The notes beneath the pieces are model-generated. The model worked only from the letters and a program-made list of their open reading frames with translations, did no database searches and was not told the DNA's origin. The position numbers were made by a program, and so were the translations under genes. Below are positions 1-10,817 of a stretch of 64,000 nt of DNA, piece by piece. The stretch spans positions 41,926,501 to 41,990,500 of the forward strand of contig NC_071668.1 of NCBI RefSeq assembly GCF_028554725.1, given 5' to 3'. Origin of the DNA: Zeugodacus cucurbitae. Its lineage: Eukaryota; Arthropoda; Insecta; Diptera; Tephritidae. Within the stretch, counting starts at the first letter, position 1; each line of letters starts with the position of its first letter.

Positions 1-1213
1 GCGGCGGGCGCCGATGGATTACCGGAGGAGCTATTCAAATACGGCGGCGAAGAGCTGATAAGGTGAATGCATCAGCTTCTTTGTAGAATATGGTCGGAAG
101 AAAGCATGCCTGACGATTGGAATCTCAGTGTGCTCTGCCCAGTCCATAAAAAGGGAGACCCCACAATCTGCGCCAATTACCGTGGCATAAGCCGCATCTA
201 CATTGCATACAAGGTTCTGTCGATTGTCGTATTATGTGAAAGACTAATGCCCACCGTCAACGAACTGATTGGGCCTTATCAGTGTGGCTTTAGACCTGGA
301 AAATTCACCATTGACCAGATATTCACCATACGCCATACCTTGGAAAAGACCCGAGAGAGAAGAATCGATACTCACCATCTTTTTATCGATTTTAAAGCTG
401 CCTTCGATAGCACGAAAAGGAGCTGCTTCTATGCCGCGATGTCTGATTTTGGTATCCCCTCAAAACTAAGACGGCTATGTAAACTGTCGTTGAGCAACAC
501 CAAAAGCTCCGTCAGAATTGGGAAGGACCTCTCCGAGCCGTTCGATACCAAACGAGGTGGTGACTCACTATCGTGCGACTTCTTCAATCTATTACTGGAA
601 AAAATAATACGAGCTGCAGAGCTAAATAGAGAAGGTACAATCTTTTATAAGAGTGTACAGCTCCTGGCGTACGCCGATGATATTGATATCATCGGAAGCA
701 ACAACCGTGCCGTTTGTTCTGCTTTTTCCAGACTTGATAACGAAGCGAAGCGTATGGGTCTGGTAGTGAACGAGAACAAGACGAAATATCTCCTGTCATC
801 AAACAAACAATCAGCGCACTCGCGTCTTGGCTCACCCGTCACTGTTGACAGTCATAACTTTGAAGTAGTAGATACATAGTTTCGTCTACTTGGGAACCAG
901 CGTTAACAACACCAACAATGTCAACCTCGAAATCCAACTCAGGTGCTACTTTGGACTGAGTAGGCAATTGAAAAGTAAAGACCTCTCTCGACGAACCAAA
1001 ATCAAACTCTACAAATCGCTCATTATTCCCGACCTGATGTATGGCGCTGAAGCTTGGACGATGACAACATCCGATGAGACGACTCTTGGGGGTTTCGTGA
1101 GAAAGGTTTTGCGCAAGATTTATGGTCCTTCCCAATGCCTTCATAATCAGAGAGAGAGACAACGGACACCAAAGACTAGAGGTCGTAATCAAGTCTTAGC
1201 TCATTGCAAATAA
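1..1213 (+). pseudogene. Broken RTE-like non-LTR retrotransposon, reverse transcriptase part
   Basis: This is the reverse-transcriptase region of a non-LTR retrotransposon. Seen: the finger motif around HKKGDP/NYRGIS, a FDFKAAFDST-type palm motif and the catalytic motif YADD (about residue 203 of the 67-879 frame), then a thumb region ending EAWTM...RKIYGP. The frame is open from base 1 but meets TGA at 64-66, where the sister copies in this window encode Cys. A few codons are missing after TKRG (sister copies read TKRGFRQGDSLS), and the frame shifts near 879-890. Both ends are truncated, with the 5' end lying outside the window. The RTE assignment rests on these RT motifs and on an endonuclease piece with a TWNVRTL motif at 33255-33560; a related clade is possible. 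It is not functional. Confidence 0.75.
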
Positions 1214-1371
1214 AATATAATTTCATTTTCGAATTTTACTCATTTTACTTTTTTAAAATGTACCCACGCAAGAAACGGGAAAGTACATACATATGTATGG
1301 GAGAGGGAGTAAAAAATTATTGACATGTTTGTTTAAACCCGTGTGAAGCCGGAGCGTTCTGCTAGTGTATA

Positions 1372-1731
1372 AGTTAAATAATATTAAACATCACATGTTA
1401 TTTTGTATTGTTTATTTTATTATAATTTGGGGAGCTACTGCTGCACCTTTTGAGCTACAATTTATAACTGAAACTTAAATCTAAAGAAAAGTATATCCAG
1501 AGCCAATGTTTACTATTAGCTACGTGACTTTGCATTGTTGCACTATTAATAGTATTAGGCGACCAATGCAGTGGCTGACGTGAGATAATGAATTTCCTTA
1601 TCCTCTCAATATCTTCTGTTGCACTATTAATAGTATGAAGCGACCAACGCAGTGGCTGGCAAGAGATAGGATTTTGTTCACTCAAGCCACGCGTGAGTTC
1701 TCCGTCTGTGGATGAGCTACTTGAGTTAACT
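1372..1731 (-). repeat. 3' LTR of the errantivirus
   Basis: 360 bp. It matches 4693-4967 plus 25157-25245 with scattered substitutions and small indels, so the LTRs have clearly diverged since integration. It is bounded by TATA at 1368-1371 and by the polypurine tract at 1732-1742. It contains an internal repeated motif (TTGCACTATTAATAGTAT, near 1538 and 1619). Confidence 0.85.
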
Positions 1732-1742
1732 GCTCCCTTTCT
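1732..1742 (-). other. Polypurine tract of the errantivirus
   Basis: Minus strand reads AGAAAGGGAGC immediately 5' of the LTR start AGTTAAC. This is the expected position and composition for the plus-strand primer of reverse transcription. Confidence 0.7.
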
Positions 1743-1879
1743 AAGTGTAGGCCGTCCTCGGGCTGTCAATAAAAATTTTTAGGAAGATGTGCGTCTCTTT
1801 CTTTTTTAATTTTTGGAGCACTTTATGAATAGAAAATACAATAGCTGTGAGGAGGATAGCTACGCTAAACTTTGCAGAT

Positions 1880-3440
1880 CTTGTTGTCGGCTTTCTATCT
1901 ATGCCACCAATGAATTGTAGATTATTGATGTTAACCCTTCGTAGGTATAATAGACTCAGAATTTCTTGATGACGATTTCAAGAGCGCCGATGTCGCTGAG
2001 CTGGGGTGTCGTCCAACAATATTCTTGATATTATGGAGTAGAGACTCATTTATTTCGACTTCTTCATCGAATGACACCAGAAATATGCCATGGATGGTTT
2101 TTCCGGAACTTTTGTCCATTTTTATAACAGCAGTTACATAATTTAAAACGATGTTACCGTCGTCTATTACTTCCAACGGTTTTAGGTCGCTGGAACAGGT
2201 ATCGCAATGCGCCGTGCCACCGGACTGTGCTTTTTGATCACAAGTGGTGAAGGGTTATTTCTTGTAGAAAGTCTTAGTGAGTGTGGTGGTGCAGTTTCCA
2301 TGATAGTGTAGTTTCTAATTAGCAGGATCTTATCGCCGCAATCTGCGACATTGTAGCTTTTAGCGAAATGTAATATTGTGCCATTGTGTTCGACAGGAAA
2401 ATGAGTTATCTTTTTACAAACTAATCTAGGTTCAGTATATTTAATTATAAAATATAAAAATTATGATCTAGTAGGATCATTAAGAGGGTTAATAACGCGA
2501 GTGTAAGTGACAACAATAGTGTTTCAAGTCCTGAGTATTGTTCATAGAGATGACAAGTATAAATTTCTTTATCTTTTGCATAATTAACGATAGTATTTAC
2601 GGTTTTTGTATTTATTATTGCTTATCTATCTATTGACTCAATTAGCTTTTGCTGGTTGGATTTTCAAAATTATCAAAATCGGGAGTTCCGAGTATCACTT
2701 TCAAAGCGGTTCCTATAATATTAATACTCCTACTGGTGAATATTAACTGTTTCAGATTCTAATTTTTTGCATGTGGGACTGGGAGAAGTGGTTCATAAGT
2801 AATCTTGTTTCGCCATATTTCTGAAAGTCTTATCTGTACTTAAGGATTTCTCTCTTTTTCATTAGAACCGCTGATCCCAAGTCGATTTCTATTGCAGCTT
2901 CCTGAAACTTCTGTCAGAATATTGGCATCGATAGGTAATCAAATTTATAATCTGTATTAGCGGTATTGATTAATGCCGATAATTTGCGAATTCGCAGATT
3001 TCATCTAATGTTGACTACCATGGAATCAATAATTCCCATATGGTTGATAATACATACATTTTTTCAATTGAGTTTGAGTAACTATTTGTTTTCTCAAAAC
3101 GTTTGATTAGTGTTGTACTATTTCCTTGTGAAGTGTATCTCTTGTTGCAAGGCTTCAACATCACAATTCGAACATGACCGTCATTTCCTGGGTATGTTTC
3201 TACGAATGTTTTTAGAGGACATATTATGGTTTGTGAGTTATCGTCATCCTCGCCTTCTTCTGTGGTTTTAACTAATTCGGTTGGTATTCATTCATTTCTG
3301 CGGAAGATTCTTCTTCAACTACATATTTGTGAATCAATTTTTCTTTTATTTCGGTTGTTTCAAAAATTTCAGTTGCAACTTCATATTTTACTGGGGAGCG
3401 TTCTTCCTCTCTTGATGCTTTATCATACTCGTTTTCTGTT
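1880..3440 (-). pseudogene. Env-like remnant of the errantivirus, with possible pol 3' fragment
   Basis: The minus strand holds short open stretches next to the 3' LTR, the longest at 1931-2176. Together with the stretch upstream of it (about 2180-2440, with Cys codons and a conserved-looking CGD...IRNYT segment) it resembles the C-terminal half of errantivirus envelope proteins by position and composition. Frames are broken by several stops and shifts, and no complete signal peptide or fusion region can be followed. The part 3100-3440 may be the end of pol. Homology is inferred from location between pol and the 3' LTR and from remembered family features, not from a search. Confidence 0.5.
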
Positions 3441-3449
3441 GTGACGTTT

Positions 3450-4276
3450 TTTAGTTATACTAAGGGTTTAATGGTTTCTAAAAAAGTTATTTCATCATAT
3501 TGATAAGTTTCATCTCTAATATCATTCGCCTCTAATTCGTCTGTACTTTGATATTCTAATTCCTCTTGAGCAAGTTTGCTTTTATTTCGAAAAAGATGAT
3601 TTATTCTTTGTTGCTTTGGTTGCGTAAACCTTGCAGCCCCTTGCAGTACATTAGGATATAAACTTCCATTTTGTCAATCGGTCTTTCTTTCAACCTTTTT
3701 GACAATGTGCTATTTTGAGATTTTTGTCTGCCAAAAAATGGATTTTTAGTACACGTACACGTTTTTATAGAGTGAATCTAAACACTGATGGCAGGTCAAT
3801 TGGGCGTGCCGCAAAAATAATGTCACTTAAGGGTTCTTCGTACCTGAAATAAATATCTTTAGTGCATCTGTTCTGTATTTCTCGTTAAGAGAAGCAGCTA
3901 AGGAGCTTTCGTATGTCATTATAGTTTTATTAAAAAGGAGCGTTAACTTACGCTCGATTTCCTCATAGACCTGCATTATTGCCAAGTTTATTTGACACAA
4001 AGTCGATAACTCTTGTTCAATAAGATGAATAGGACGCTTGTCAGCGTATCTATAGTCTAGTCTATTAATTATTGCTTTAAAATTAAGTGGTGTATCGTAT
4101 GAGAACAGCATCATATCAGCGGATCCCCTCTTTTTATTTCTAATAATGCCTAAGGCGTGGTAGTGTTTAGAACTCCCCACATAAGTCTCAAAACTTTTAT
4201 AGGCCATATGAGCAGCTTTGCGCCACGATACATATGTCTCTTGTTTCCCTGCGAAGTCAGGTAGTGACATTACCAT
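3450..4276 (-). pseudogene. Gag remnant of the errantivirus
   Basis: An open stretch at 3827-4276 (149 aa) starts near LPDFAGK and contains YVSWRKAAHMAY, a RLDYRYADKRP stretch and NEKYRTDALKIFISGT. These are features I associate with gypsy-group Gag capsid regions. Similarity continues after the stop (ARPIDLPSV, then an acidic C-terminal tail to about 3450) but across frame changes. It lies directly downstream of the 5' LTR and PBS, as gag should. It is broken and has no protease/RT frame after it. Confidence 0.65.
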
Positions 4277-4669
4277 GTCTAATGTTTCACCGCAATGTAT
4301 TCCTTGTACTATTTCAGAATATTTAAATACTTCTACCTCGGGTGCCGTTAATGATACAAATTTATTTTCTATAGCTTTAATTTTTTTTTCGAAAATGTGA
4401 GCTTGATTTGCAAGCGCAGTGTTAACCGCAAGCTCGACAAGTGCTCATTTTGTAAGATCAATCTGAACACTCTAATTCACGGTCATTCGAATATTTTTAA
4501 AAATATTTTATGAAAATTAATTAATCTTTCGCACACATTCTATTAATAACTCTCTTGGAAGCAAAACATTTTTTTTATTTATTTAGATTTTATTTGACTA
4601 ATGAGCACTCTACTTACATGCTTCTTTATTTATTTATAGTAATTATGTTCCAATCGGTTTTTGTTGTGT

Positions 4670-4692
4670 TCCAATCTTTCTTGTTGGGCGCC
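4670..4692 (-). other. tRNA primer-binding site of the errantivirus
   Basis: Minus strand reads (T)GGCGCCCAACAAG directly 3' of the LTR end TTTAACT. TGGCGCC is a usual start of errantivirus-type PBS sequences. Its position marks the 5' LTR at 4693 and fixes the minus-strand orientation. Confidence 0.65.
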
Positions 4693-4967
4693 AGTTAAAT
4701 AGTATTAAACAACACATGTTATTTTGTATTGTTTATTTGTTTTATTATAATTTGGTGAGCTACTGCTGCACCTTATGAGCTACAATTTATAACTGAAACT
4801 TAAATCTAAAGAAAAGTATATCTAGAGCCTATGTTTACTATTAGCTACGTGACTTTGCAAATTTGCACTATTGATAGTATCAGGCGACCAATGCAGTGAC
4901 TGACGTGAGATAACGAATTTCCTTATCCTCTCAATATCTTTTGTTGCACTATTAATAGTATGAAGCG
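4693..4967 (-). repeat. 5' LTR of the errantivirus, PBS-side part
   Basis: It matches 1372-1648 of the other LTR and stops abruptly at 4967, where a LOA-clade element begins. The remaining 89 bp of the LTR are at 25157-25245. The last 15 bases (4953-4967) are duplicated at 25142-25156 as the target-site duplication of the insertion. Confidence 0.85.
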
Positions 4968-6075
4968 GTCGGAGAGGGCCCCGGAAGAAGCCAAGCAAGG
5001 AGGGGTTGAAGGCAAAGGCGCGATATAAAGCGGCGGTCGGGATTTGCAACCGACTCGAAGGCAAGCCTAACCTGAAGGAGGAGGAAGAGAAAAGGTTGGC
5101 TTGGGCCAGAGAAGAGGTAAAGAACGGCCGAGCTCACTTCGCCATTCGTAATTGGTGCAATGCTTCAGACCCAGCGTTTGCGAATCGCATTGAGGAGCAT
5201 ATTGCGGAGAAGAGGCAGCGCTCTACGGAGGGTGAAACGAAGGCACCAACAAAAAGGAGGAGATGCAAAGACGTAGCTGAGAAGCTAGACGTCAGGCATA
5301 CGGACGAGAAGCCGACAACGTCCAAAGCAGCGGCGGCGGTCAATGAGATTACGAGGCGACACTTGATCGTTGCGCTCATCATTCGCAGCAACCCGCTGGG
5401 ACAGATGTCACAAGAGCAGTGGAGAACAGTGGAGATGAAGCTGTTGGAAGCCCTCTTCGCACGGATGGACTCCGCGATCCAAGCGCACCCATGCCAACTT
5501 TCGATGGAGCGGGGTGGCTTGGGGGGTCAAGATCCTGAAATGTAAAGACGACCCGTCGTTGACCTGGGTGAAGGAGGCTGTAAAAACGCTTCCGAACCTA
5601 TGGGAAAACGCCAAATTGGAGGTGGTAGACCAGCAGCATTCCTTCGGTGCCCAAAGCGAAGGTTATTATACCTAGGGTGGTAGACCCGAATCATGCTCTG
5701 CGGTTACTACAAAGACAAAACCCGGACGTGCCGACTAGCGACTGGAGGGTACTAAGCGTGGCGAAATCTTCAAACGAAGACGGAGGCCAAAGCTACATCC
5801 TCCAGATTAATAAAGCGGCGGACGACATACTCTATGCGAGGTTCGGGAAGAGGGCATGGGGCGTTGGTAGCGTGTACCTTCGCCTCAAAAAGCGCCACCC
5901 CGCGGACGGCAACGAGAACACGCTAGAAAAAGGTGAAGTGGAGAAGGATCTCGGCATCGAAGAGATCATGGCGACTTCACTGGTCTTACAGGAGGTGGAG
6001 AGGGCACCTACCCAGCAATCTGATGGCGCAAAATCAGGAGCTGAGGGTACTTCAGGTGAACCTCCACAAGAGTAG
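4968..6075 (+). pseudogene. LOA element ORF1 (Gag-like), two frameshifts, 5' truncated
   Basis: The nucleic-acid-binding ORF1 protein of the retrotransposon runs in three frames: frame 2 to about 5525 (Lys/Arg-rich N part with KRRR), frame 3 for about 5526-5640, then frame 1 from about 5647 to 6075. The last part (VDPNHALRLLQRQNPDVPT onward, with SVYLRLKKRHP) resembles the conserved C-terminal domain of LOA-type ORF1 proteins (DUF4780-like; from memory). It overlaps the start of ORF2, as usual for these elements. No ATG is present at the truncated 5' end. Confidence 0.65.
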
Positions 6076-7895
6076 GATCGCCTCAGCCGAGCTCCTTCTC
6101 AATTTAGAGAAGGGCGGCTACGACGTGGCTCTAGTCCAGGAACCATGGATAGCTTCGGGAAACGTGGTCTCTGGGCTAAAGTCCAAAAACTTTATAACAT
6201 ACATCCCGAGCGTAACCAACAGGGTAAGAACGGCAATACTGGTGAGCAAAAAACTGTATCCTCATGCTGATCTCAATCTTTCCACAGATGACTTAACGGT
6301 GGTGGGTGTAAAGGGTGTCAAGGATGAGCTCATACTCCTTGCATCCTGCTACATGCCACACGATAGCGAGGCGCCAACGGCGGAGCTCCATAGACTGGCG
6401 GTTACATCCAGTGACAGGAGGCAGGCGCTGGTGGTGGGCGCCGATGCCAACGCCCATCATACGATCAAGGGAAGCCCAGACATAAACCAGAGAGGTGAGT
6501 CACTATTCAACTTTATCATTCAAAGTAGTTTAGCGATAGCCAATCGAGGTGAGGAACCTACTTATATAGGACCCATATCGAAGAACGTTTTAGACATTAC
6601 TCTATATACAAGTAGAGGTGTAGTGATGGAGAACTGGAAGGTGTTAGGTACACCATCATTCTCTGATCATAGGTACATCTACTTTTCCATTCGATCGAAA
6701 GCGAAAATAAGAAGTGTAGGTAGAAGGGATCCAAGAAAGGCAAATTGGGACCTCTACAGACGAATATTATTGTGTAAGAGACTCAGACCTTGCACTTTTA
6801 ACTCTCACAAAGAACTAGAGGAGGGCGTAAACCTATTTACAAATGCTCTCAACAAGGCATTCCAATCCGCGTGTCCTCAATTACTGCTGAGGCAAAACAC
6901 AAAGCCCCCCTGGTGGAACAAGGAACTCGGGTCCTGCAGACGCAATGTACGAGAGATGTTCAACTGGGCCAAAATAGCAGAGAATAATGAATGCTGGGGT
7001 GAATATAAAGATCTGCTACGAGACTACAAAAAGCTATTGCGTAGGACCAAGCGTCAGTCCTGGAAAAGCTTTTGTGGCAAGTTTGAAAAGACCAATGAGG
7101 TGGCAAGGCTCAGGAAGTTGTTATCCAAGAGTCCCGCTCCACCTGGTCTGATTCGCAAAATTGACGGGGAATGGACGCATAACTGTGAGGACTCATTAGA
7201 GGACCTTGTCAGCGTGCACTTCCCAGGCTGTAAGAATACAGTCACTCCTGAGTGTGTAGAGGAATGTCCTAGGAACTTTCCTGAACAAATTATCACGGAT
7301 GACAAGATTGAATGGGCAATTCGCTCGTTCAGCCCATTCAAATCCCCAGGTATGGATGGAGCCATCCCAGCCATGCTACAAAACATACCACGGTTGGTTG
7401 TGCCGTGGTTAAAAACGATTTTTAGAGGATGCCTAAGGTTCGGGTATGTGCCGCACTCGTGGAGAGAGGCTAGGGTAGTGTTCATTCCAAAGGCAGGTAA
7501 GAACAACCCAACCTACTCAAAGGAGTTTAGGCCCATAAGCCTCACCTCTTTCCTTCTGAAAACATTAGAGAAAATTATAGACGTGCATAAAAGGAACGCG
7601 GCGCCCCCTGGCAGCCTGTCCAAGGCACAGCATGCGTATACTAAAGGCAGATCTGTAGAGACTGCACTCCATTCACTAGTATTTAACATCGAAAAGGCCC
7701 TGGAATATAAGGAGTATGCTCTCGGAGCTTTTCTGGACATTTCCGGGGCATTCAACAACGTTTCAACGGAAGCCATTTTGAATGGCATCGAGTCTATAGG
7801 AGTTGAACCAGCCATACGGCACTGGGTAAAAAACCTCCTGTCATCTAGAAGAATAACGGCAGAATGGAACGATGCCAGAACGACTAAGGAAGTTG
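6023..7895 (+). pseudogene. LOA element ORF2, endonuclease and N-terminal RT half
   Basis: The pol protein of the retrotransposon. The ATG at 6023 is chosen because the endonuclease domain begins right after it (LRVLQVNLHKSR). Visible motifs: VQEPW (catalytic Glu), GADANAHH, and SDHRYI near the end of the endonuclease; then RT motifs FKSPGMDGA, EFRPISLTSF, QHAYTKGRSVETAL and FLDISGAFNN. The frame is open until a jockey element interrupts it after 7895, between the palm A region and the next RT block. The remaining RT and RNase H follow at 23371. It is read through into about 42 codons of jockey ORF1 before stopping at 8023. Confidence 0.8.
7883..7895 (+). repeat. Target-site duplication of the jockey block, 5' copy
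   Basis: ACTAAGGAAGTTG, repeated at 23358-23370 where the LOA reading frame resumes. The pair shows that everything between entered, or grew from, one insertion site. Confidence 0.85.
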
Positions 7896-10817
7896 ATCCT
7901 GAAAATATGATCCTAAACCTTACTCAATGTATGACACAATTTATGTCTAGCATGCAAAACATGATCCAAGATTTAATCAAATCACAAAATCAAATGCTAC
8001 AGACCTTATTACCTAAAAAATGAGTATACTAAATATTTGTTTATGGAATGCCAATGGTATAAACCAACACAAACTGGAGATAATACAATTTCTGACTGAA
8101 AAAAGCATAGATGTTATGCTGCTATCAGAAACTCATTTAACAAATAAGAACAATTTCTTTATACCGGGATATAGACTTCATGCTACAAATCATCCAGATG
8201 GAAAGGCGCAAGGTGGAACAGCAGTATTGGTTAGAAATCGGTTAAGCCACCACGCTTTAGAACCGCATGCTACAGCCCAGTTACAAGCTACAACAATATC
8301 TTTGAAAAATCGGGGTGCTGACCTTAATCTAACTGCTATATATTGTCCACCTCGCTTTAAAATTACAGATTGCGAATTTAAAGACTTTTTTGGAACGCTA
8401 GGTCCAAGATTTCTAGCAGGTGGAGATTACAATGCAAAACACATGTACTGGGGCTCACGTCTTATTAATCCGAAAGGACGGCAGCTGTACTACACTATTA
8501 TAAATAAGCACAATAACCTTGACATAATATCTCCTGGTAAGCCGACATACTGGCCCAGTGATAGAAACAAAATACCAGACTTAATAGATTTTGCTGTAGT
8601 CAAAAACATAGATAGATCGCTAATAACAGTAGATACATGTACTGACTTATCTTCTGATCATTCTCCTGTACTAATAAAGTTATGTGAACAGCCCATGATA
8701 GTTGAGCCGAAAGTTTCTCTAACAACTCATAAAACAAACTGGTTGAAATATAGAAAATATATCAGTAGCCACATTAACATAGATTTAAAAATAAATACAG
8801 GAAGAGATATTGATAACAGTATAGAAGAATTTAATGATGTAGTAACTAATGCAGCTGTCTTGGCAACACCAAAAAGAAAAATTAAGGTTTTTAGAAACAT
8901 GACTAATAATGAAATAGAAAAGCTTGTGAACGAAAAAAGGCGAGCTAGACGCGAATGGCAGATACATCGCTCTCCTTCTACTCAGCTTCAACTGAAATCT
9001 GCTGTACGTAAGTTAAAAAAAGCGCTTAAACGCGAGGAAGAATACAGCACTGAAAATTATATAAAGAAACTGTGTCCAAATTCTACCAAGCAAAACTCTC
9101 TTTGGAAAGCCCAAAAGTCTTTTAAGCCACCCGTAGATTCCAACATGCCTATAAGACAGTCAAATGGTAATTGGGCACGAAGTGACGAAGATAAGGCAAA
9201 TTGTTTTGCAAATCACCTAGAAAAGGTATTTCAATCAAATTGCCCAAAGAACAATTTTAAGTTGCCAATCATCCACAATACCACAAACGAATCACTTGGG
9301 TCTATTAAGACTTCAACTACTGAAATTGTTAGTATCATAAAAGAGCTTAATCCAAAAAAATCGTCAGGCCACGATAATATTACTCCAAAAATGCTAATTG
9401 AGTTACCAAATATTGCTTCAACAGTGCTCTCCTTGCTCTTTAATGCAATTTTTAGTTTCGGATACTATCCTATTTCATGGAAAAAGTCGCAGATAATCAT
9501 GATAGATAAACCGGGAAAAGACCTGACACAGCCGTCTTCATACAGACCAATCAGTCTTCTACCCTGTCTTTCTAAAATATTTGAAAAAGTGTTACTATCA
9601 AAGATGTCTCCTTTCCTTCATGAAAATAGGGTAATACCAACGCACCAATTAGGTTTTCGTGCACAACATGGCACTGTAGAGCAAGTAAATAGACTAACTA
9701 ACGAAATTAGGAAGGCATTCGAACATAGAGAGTACTGTTCTGCTATATTTCTAGATGTGGCTCAGGCGTTTGATAAAGTGTGGCATGAAGGACTTTTGTA
9801 TAAGATTAAAAAAATTTTACCTTTCCAATTGCATAAAACCTTGGAGTCCTATTTAAAAAATAGAAAATTTGCTGTAAAAGTAGATGATTTTATATCTAAT
9901 GAACGTTCAATAAGGGCTGGAGTACCACAGGGCAGTGTTTTAGGCCCAACTCTATACATCATATATACAGCTGATCTTCCAACTGCTAATAATGTTTTGA
10001 CATCAACTTTTGCGGATGACACAGCTTTAGTGAGTCGTAACAAATGCCCCATTATAGCATCAAGAATATTGGCGAACCACTTAAGTTCTGTCGAAGAATG
10101 GCTAGCAAACTGGCGTATAAATGTGAATGAACAAAAGTGCAAGCACGTTACATTTTCTCTAAGACCAAAAATGTGTCCGGCAGTAAAAATGAACAATATT
10201 TTGGTGCCCCAAGCGAATGAAGTTACCTATCTTGGTATTCACCTAGATAGAAGGCTTACGTGGAGAAAACATATATCTAGTAAAATAACGTGCATGAAGA
10301 TAAGAGCTGCAAATTTAAATTGGCTTTTAAATAAAAACTCTAAACTTAGCTTAGACAACAAAGTGCTTTTATACAATGCGGTTATAAAGCCGATTTGGAT
10401 GTATGGCATTCAACTGTGGGGTACGACCTGTGCAACTAATATTGATATATTACAAAGGTTCCAATCGAAAATGCTTAGATCAATCACGTGCTCACCATGG
10501 TACATGCGCAATGAAAATATCCATAAAAATCTTGGTATCCCTATGGTAAAGAAAGAAGTAGAGGACAGCAGATTGAAATATATATCTAAACTCCGAGATC
10601 ACCCAAACCCATTGGCTAATGCTTTAGTACATTCCTGCGATCAAACACGCCTAAAAAGAAGGGATATGCCTGCGTACTAAAGAGCAACGTTTCACCAATA
10701 CAGCTCAATCACTTGGTTGAGCTTGTCTAGTTTTAAATAGATTTAAGATTTTATAACTTGTTGTTAGGCTTAAAAACAAGCAGATTCAATAAACAAGGAA
10801 ATATTGAAAAAAAAAAA
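7896..10817 (+). mobile_element. Jockey-clade element, copy A (5' truncated in ORF1)
   Basis: It begins inside the 3' end of ORF1 (7896-8023 encodes a Met/Gln-rich ORF1 tail ending LLPKK), overlaps ORF2 by ATGA, and ends with AATAAA (about 10787) and an A-run at 10807-10817. ORF2 is open throughout. From about 9190 to its end it is almost identical to two further copies downstream, so it is the template-like part of a tandem array. Confidence 0.85.
8020..10680 (+). CDS. Jockey ORF2: endonuclease/reverse transcriptase, intact 886 aa
   Basis: The complete pol protein of a jockey-clade retrotransposon. Domains: apurinic-type endonuclease, about residues 1-225 (LWNANGI, LLSETHL, GGDYNAKH, SSDHSPVL); a basic linker; RT, about 440-720 (SYRPISLLP, HQLGFRAQHGT, IFLDVAQAFDKVWH, GVPQGSVLGP, catalytic FADD near residue 665); and a thumb/C-terminal region with VTYLGIHLDRRLTW and YGIQLWG. 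There is no RNase H, as expected for jockey. I see no stop or frameshift, and the length is close to the family's usual 850-920 aa. The start is the ATG that overlaps the ORF1 stop. The element lacks its 5' end and promoter, so this copy probably cannot be transcribed autonomously. Confidence 0.9.
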   Translation: MSILNICLWNANGINQHKLEIIQFLTEKSIDVMLLSETHLTNKNNFFIPGYRLHATNHPDGKAQGGTAVLVRNRLSHHALEPHATAQLQATTISLKNRGADLNLTAIYCPPRFKITDCEFKDFFGTLGPRFLAGGDYNAKHMYWGSRLINPKGRQLYYTIINKHNNLDIISPGKPTYWPSDRNKIPDLIDFAVVKNIDRSLITVDTCTDLSSDHSPVLIKLCEQPMIVEPKVSLTTHKTNWLKYRKYISSHINIDLKINTGRDIDNSIEEFNDVVTNAAVLATPKRKIKVFRNMTNNEIEKLVNEKRRARREWQIHRSPSTQLQLKSAVRKLKKALKREEEYSTENYIKKLCPNSTKQNSLWKAQKSFKPPVDSNMPIRQSNGNWARSDEDKANCFANHLEKVFQSNCPKNNFKLPIIHNTTNESLGSIKTSTTEIVSIIKELNPKKSSGHDNITPKMLIELPNIASTVLSLLFNAIFSFGYYPISWKKSQIIMIDKPGKDLTQPSSYRPISLLPCLSKIFEKVLLSKMSPFLHENRVIPTHQLGFRAQHGTVEQVNRLTNEIRKAFEHREYCSAIFLDVAQAFDKVWHEGLLYKIKKILPFQLHKTLESYLKNRKFAVKVDDFISNERSIRAGVPQGSVLGPTLYIIYTADLPTANNVLTSTFADDTALVSRNKCPIIASRILANHLSSVEEWLANWRINVNEQKCKHVTFSLRPKMCPAVKMNNILVPQANEVTYLGIHLDRRLTWRKHISSKITCMKIRAANLNWLLNKNSKLSLDNKVLLYNAVIKPIWMYGIQLWGTTCATNIDILQRFQSKMLRSITCSPWYMRNENIHKNLGIPMVKKEVEDSRLKYISKLRDHPNPLANALVHSCDQTRLKRRDMPAY

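Noticed and set aside
9849..10196. Minus-strand open frame of 115 codons, repeated at 13632 and 17408
   Set aside because: It is the antisense shadow of the jockey RT domain and repeats only because the RT does.
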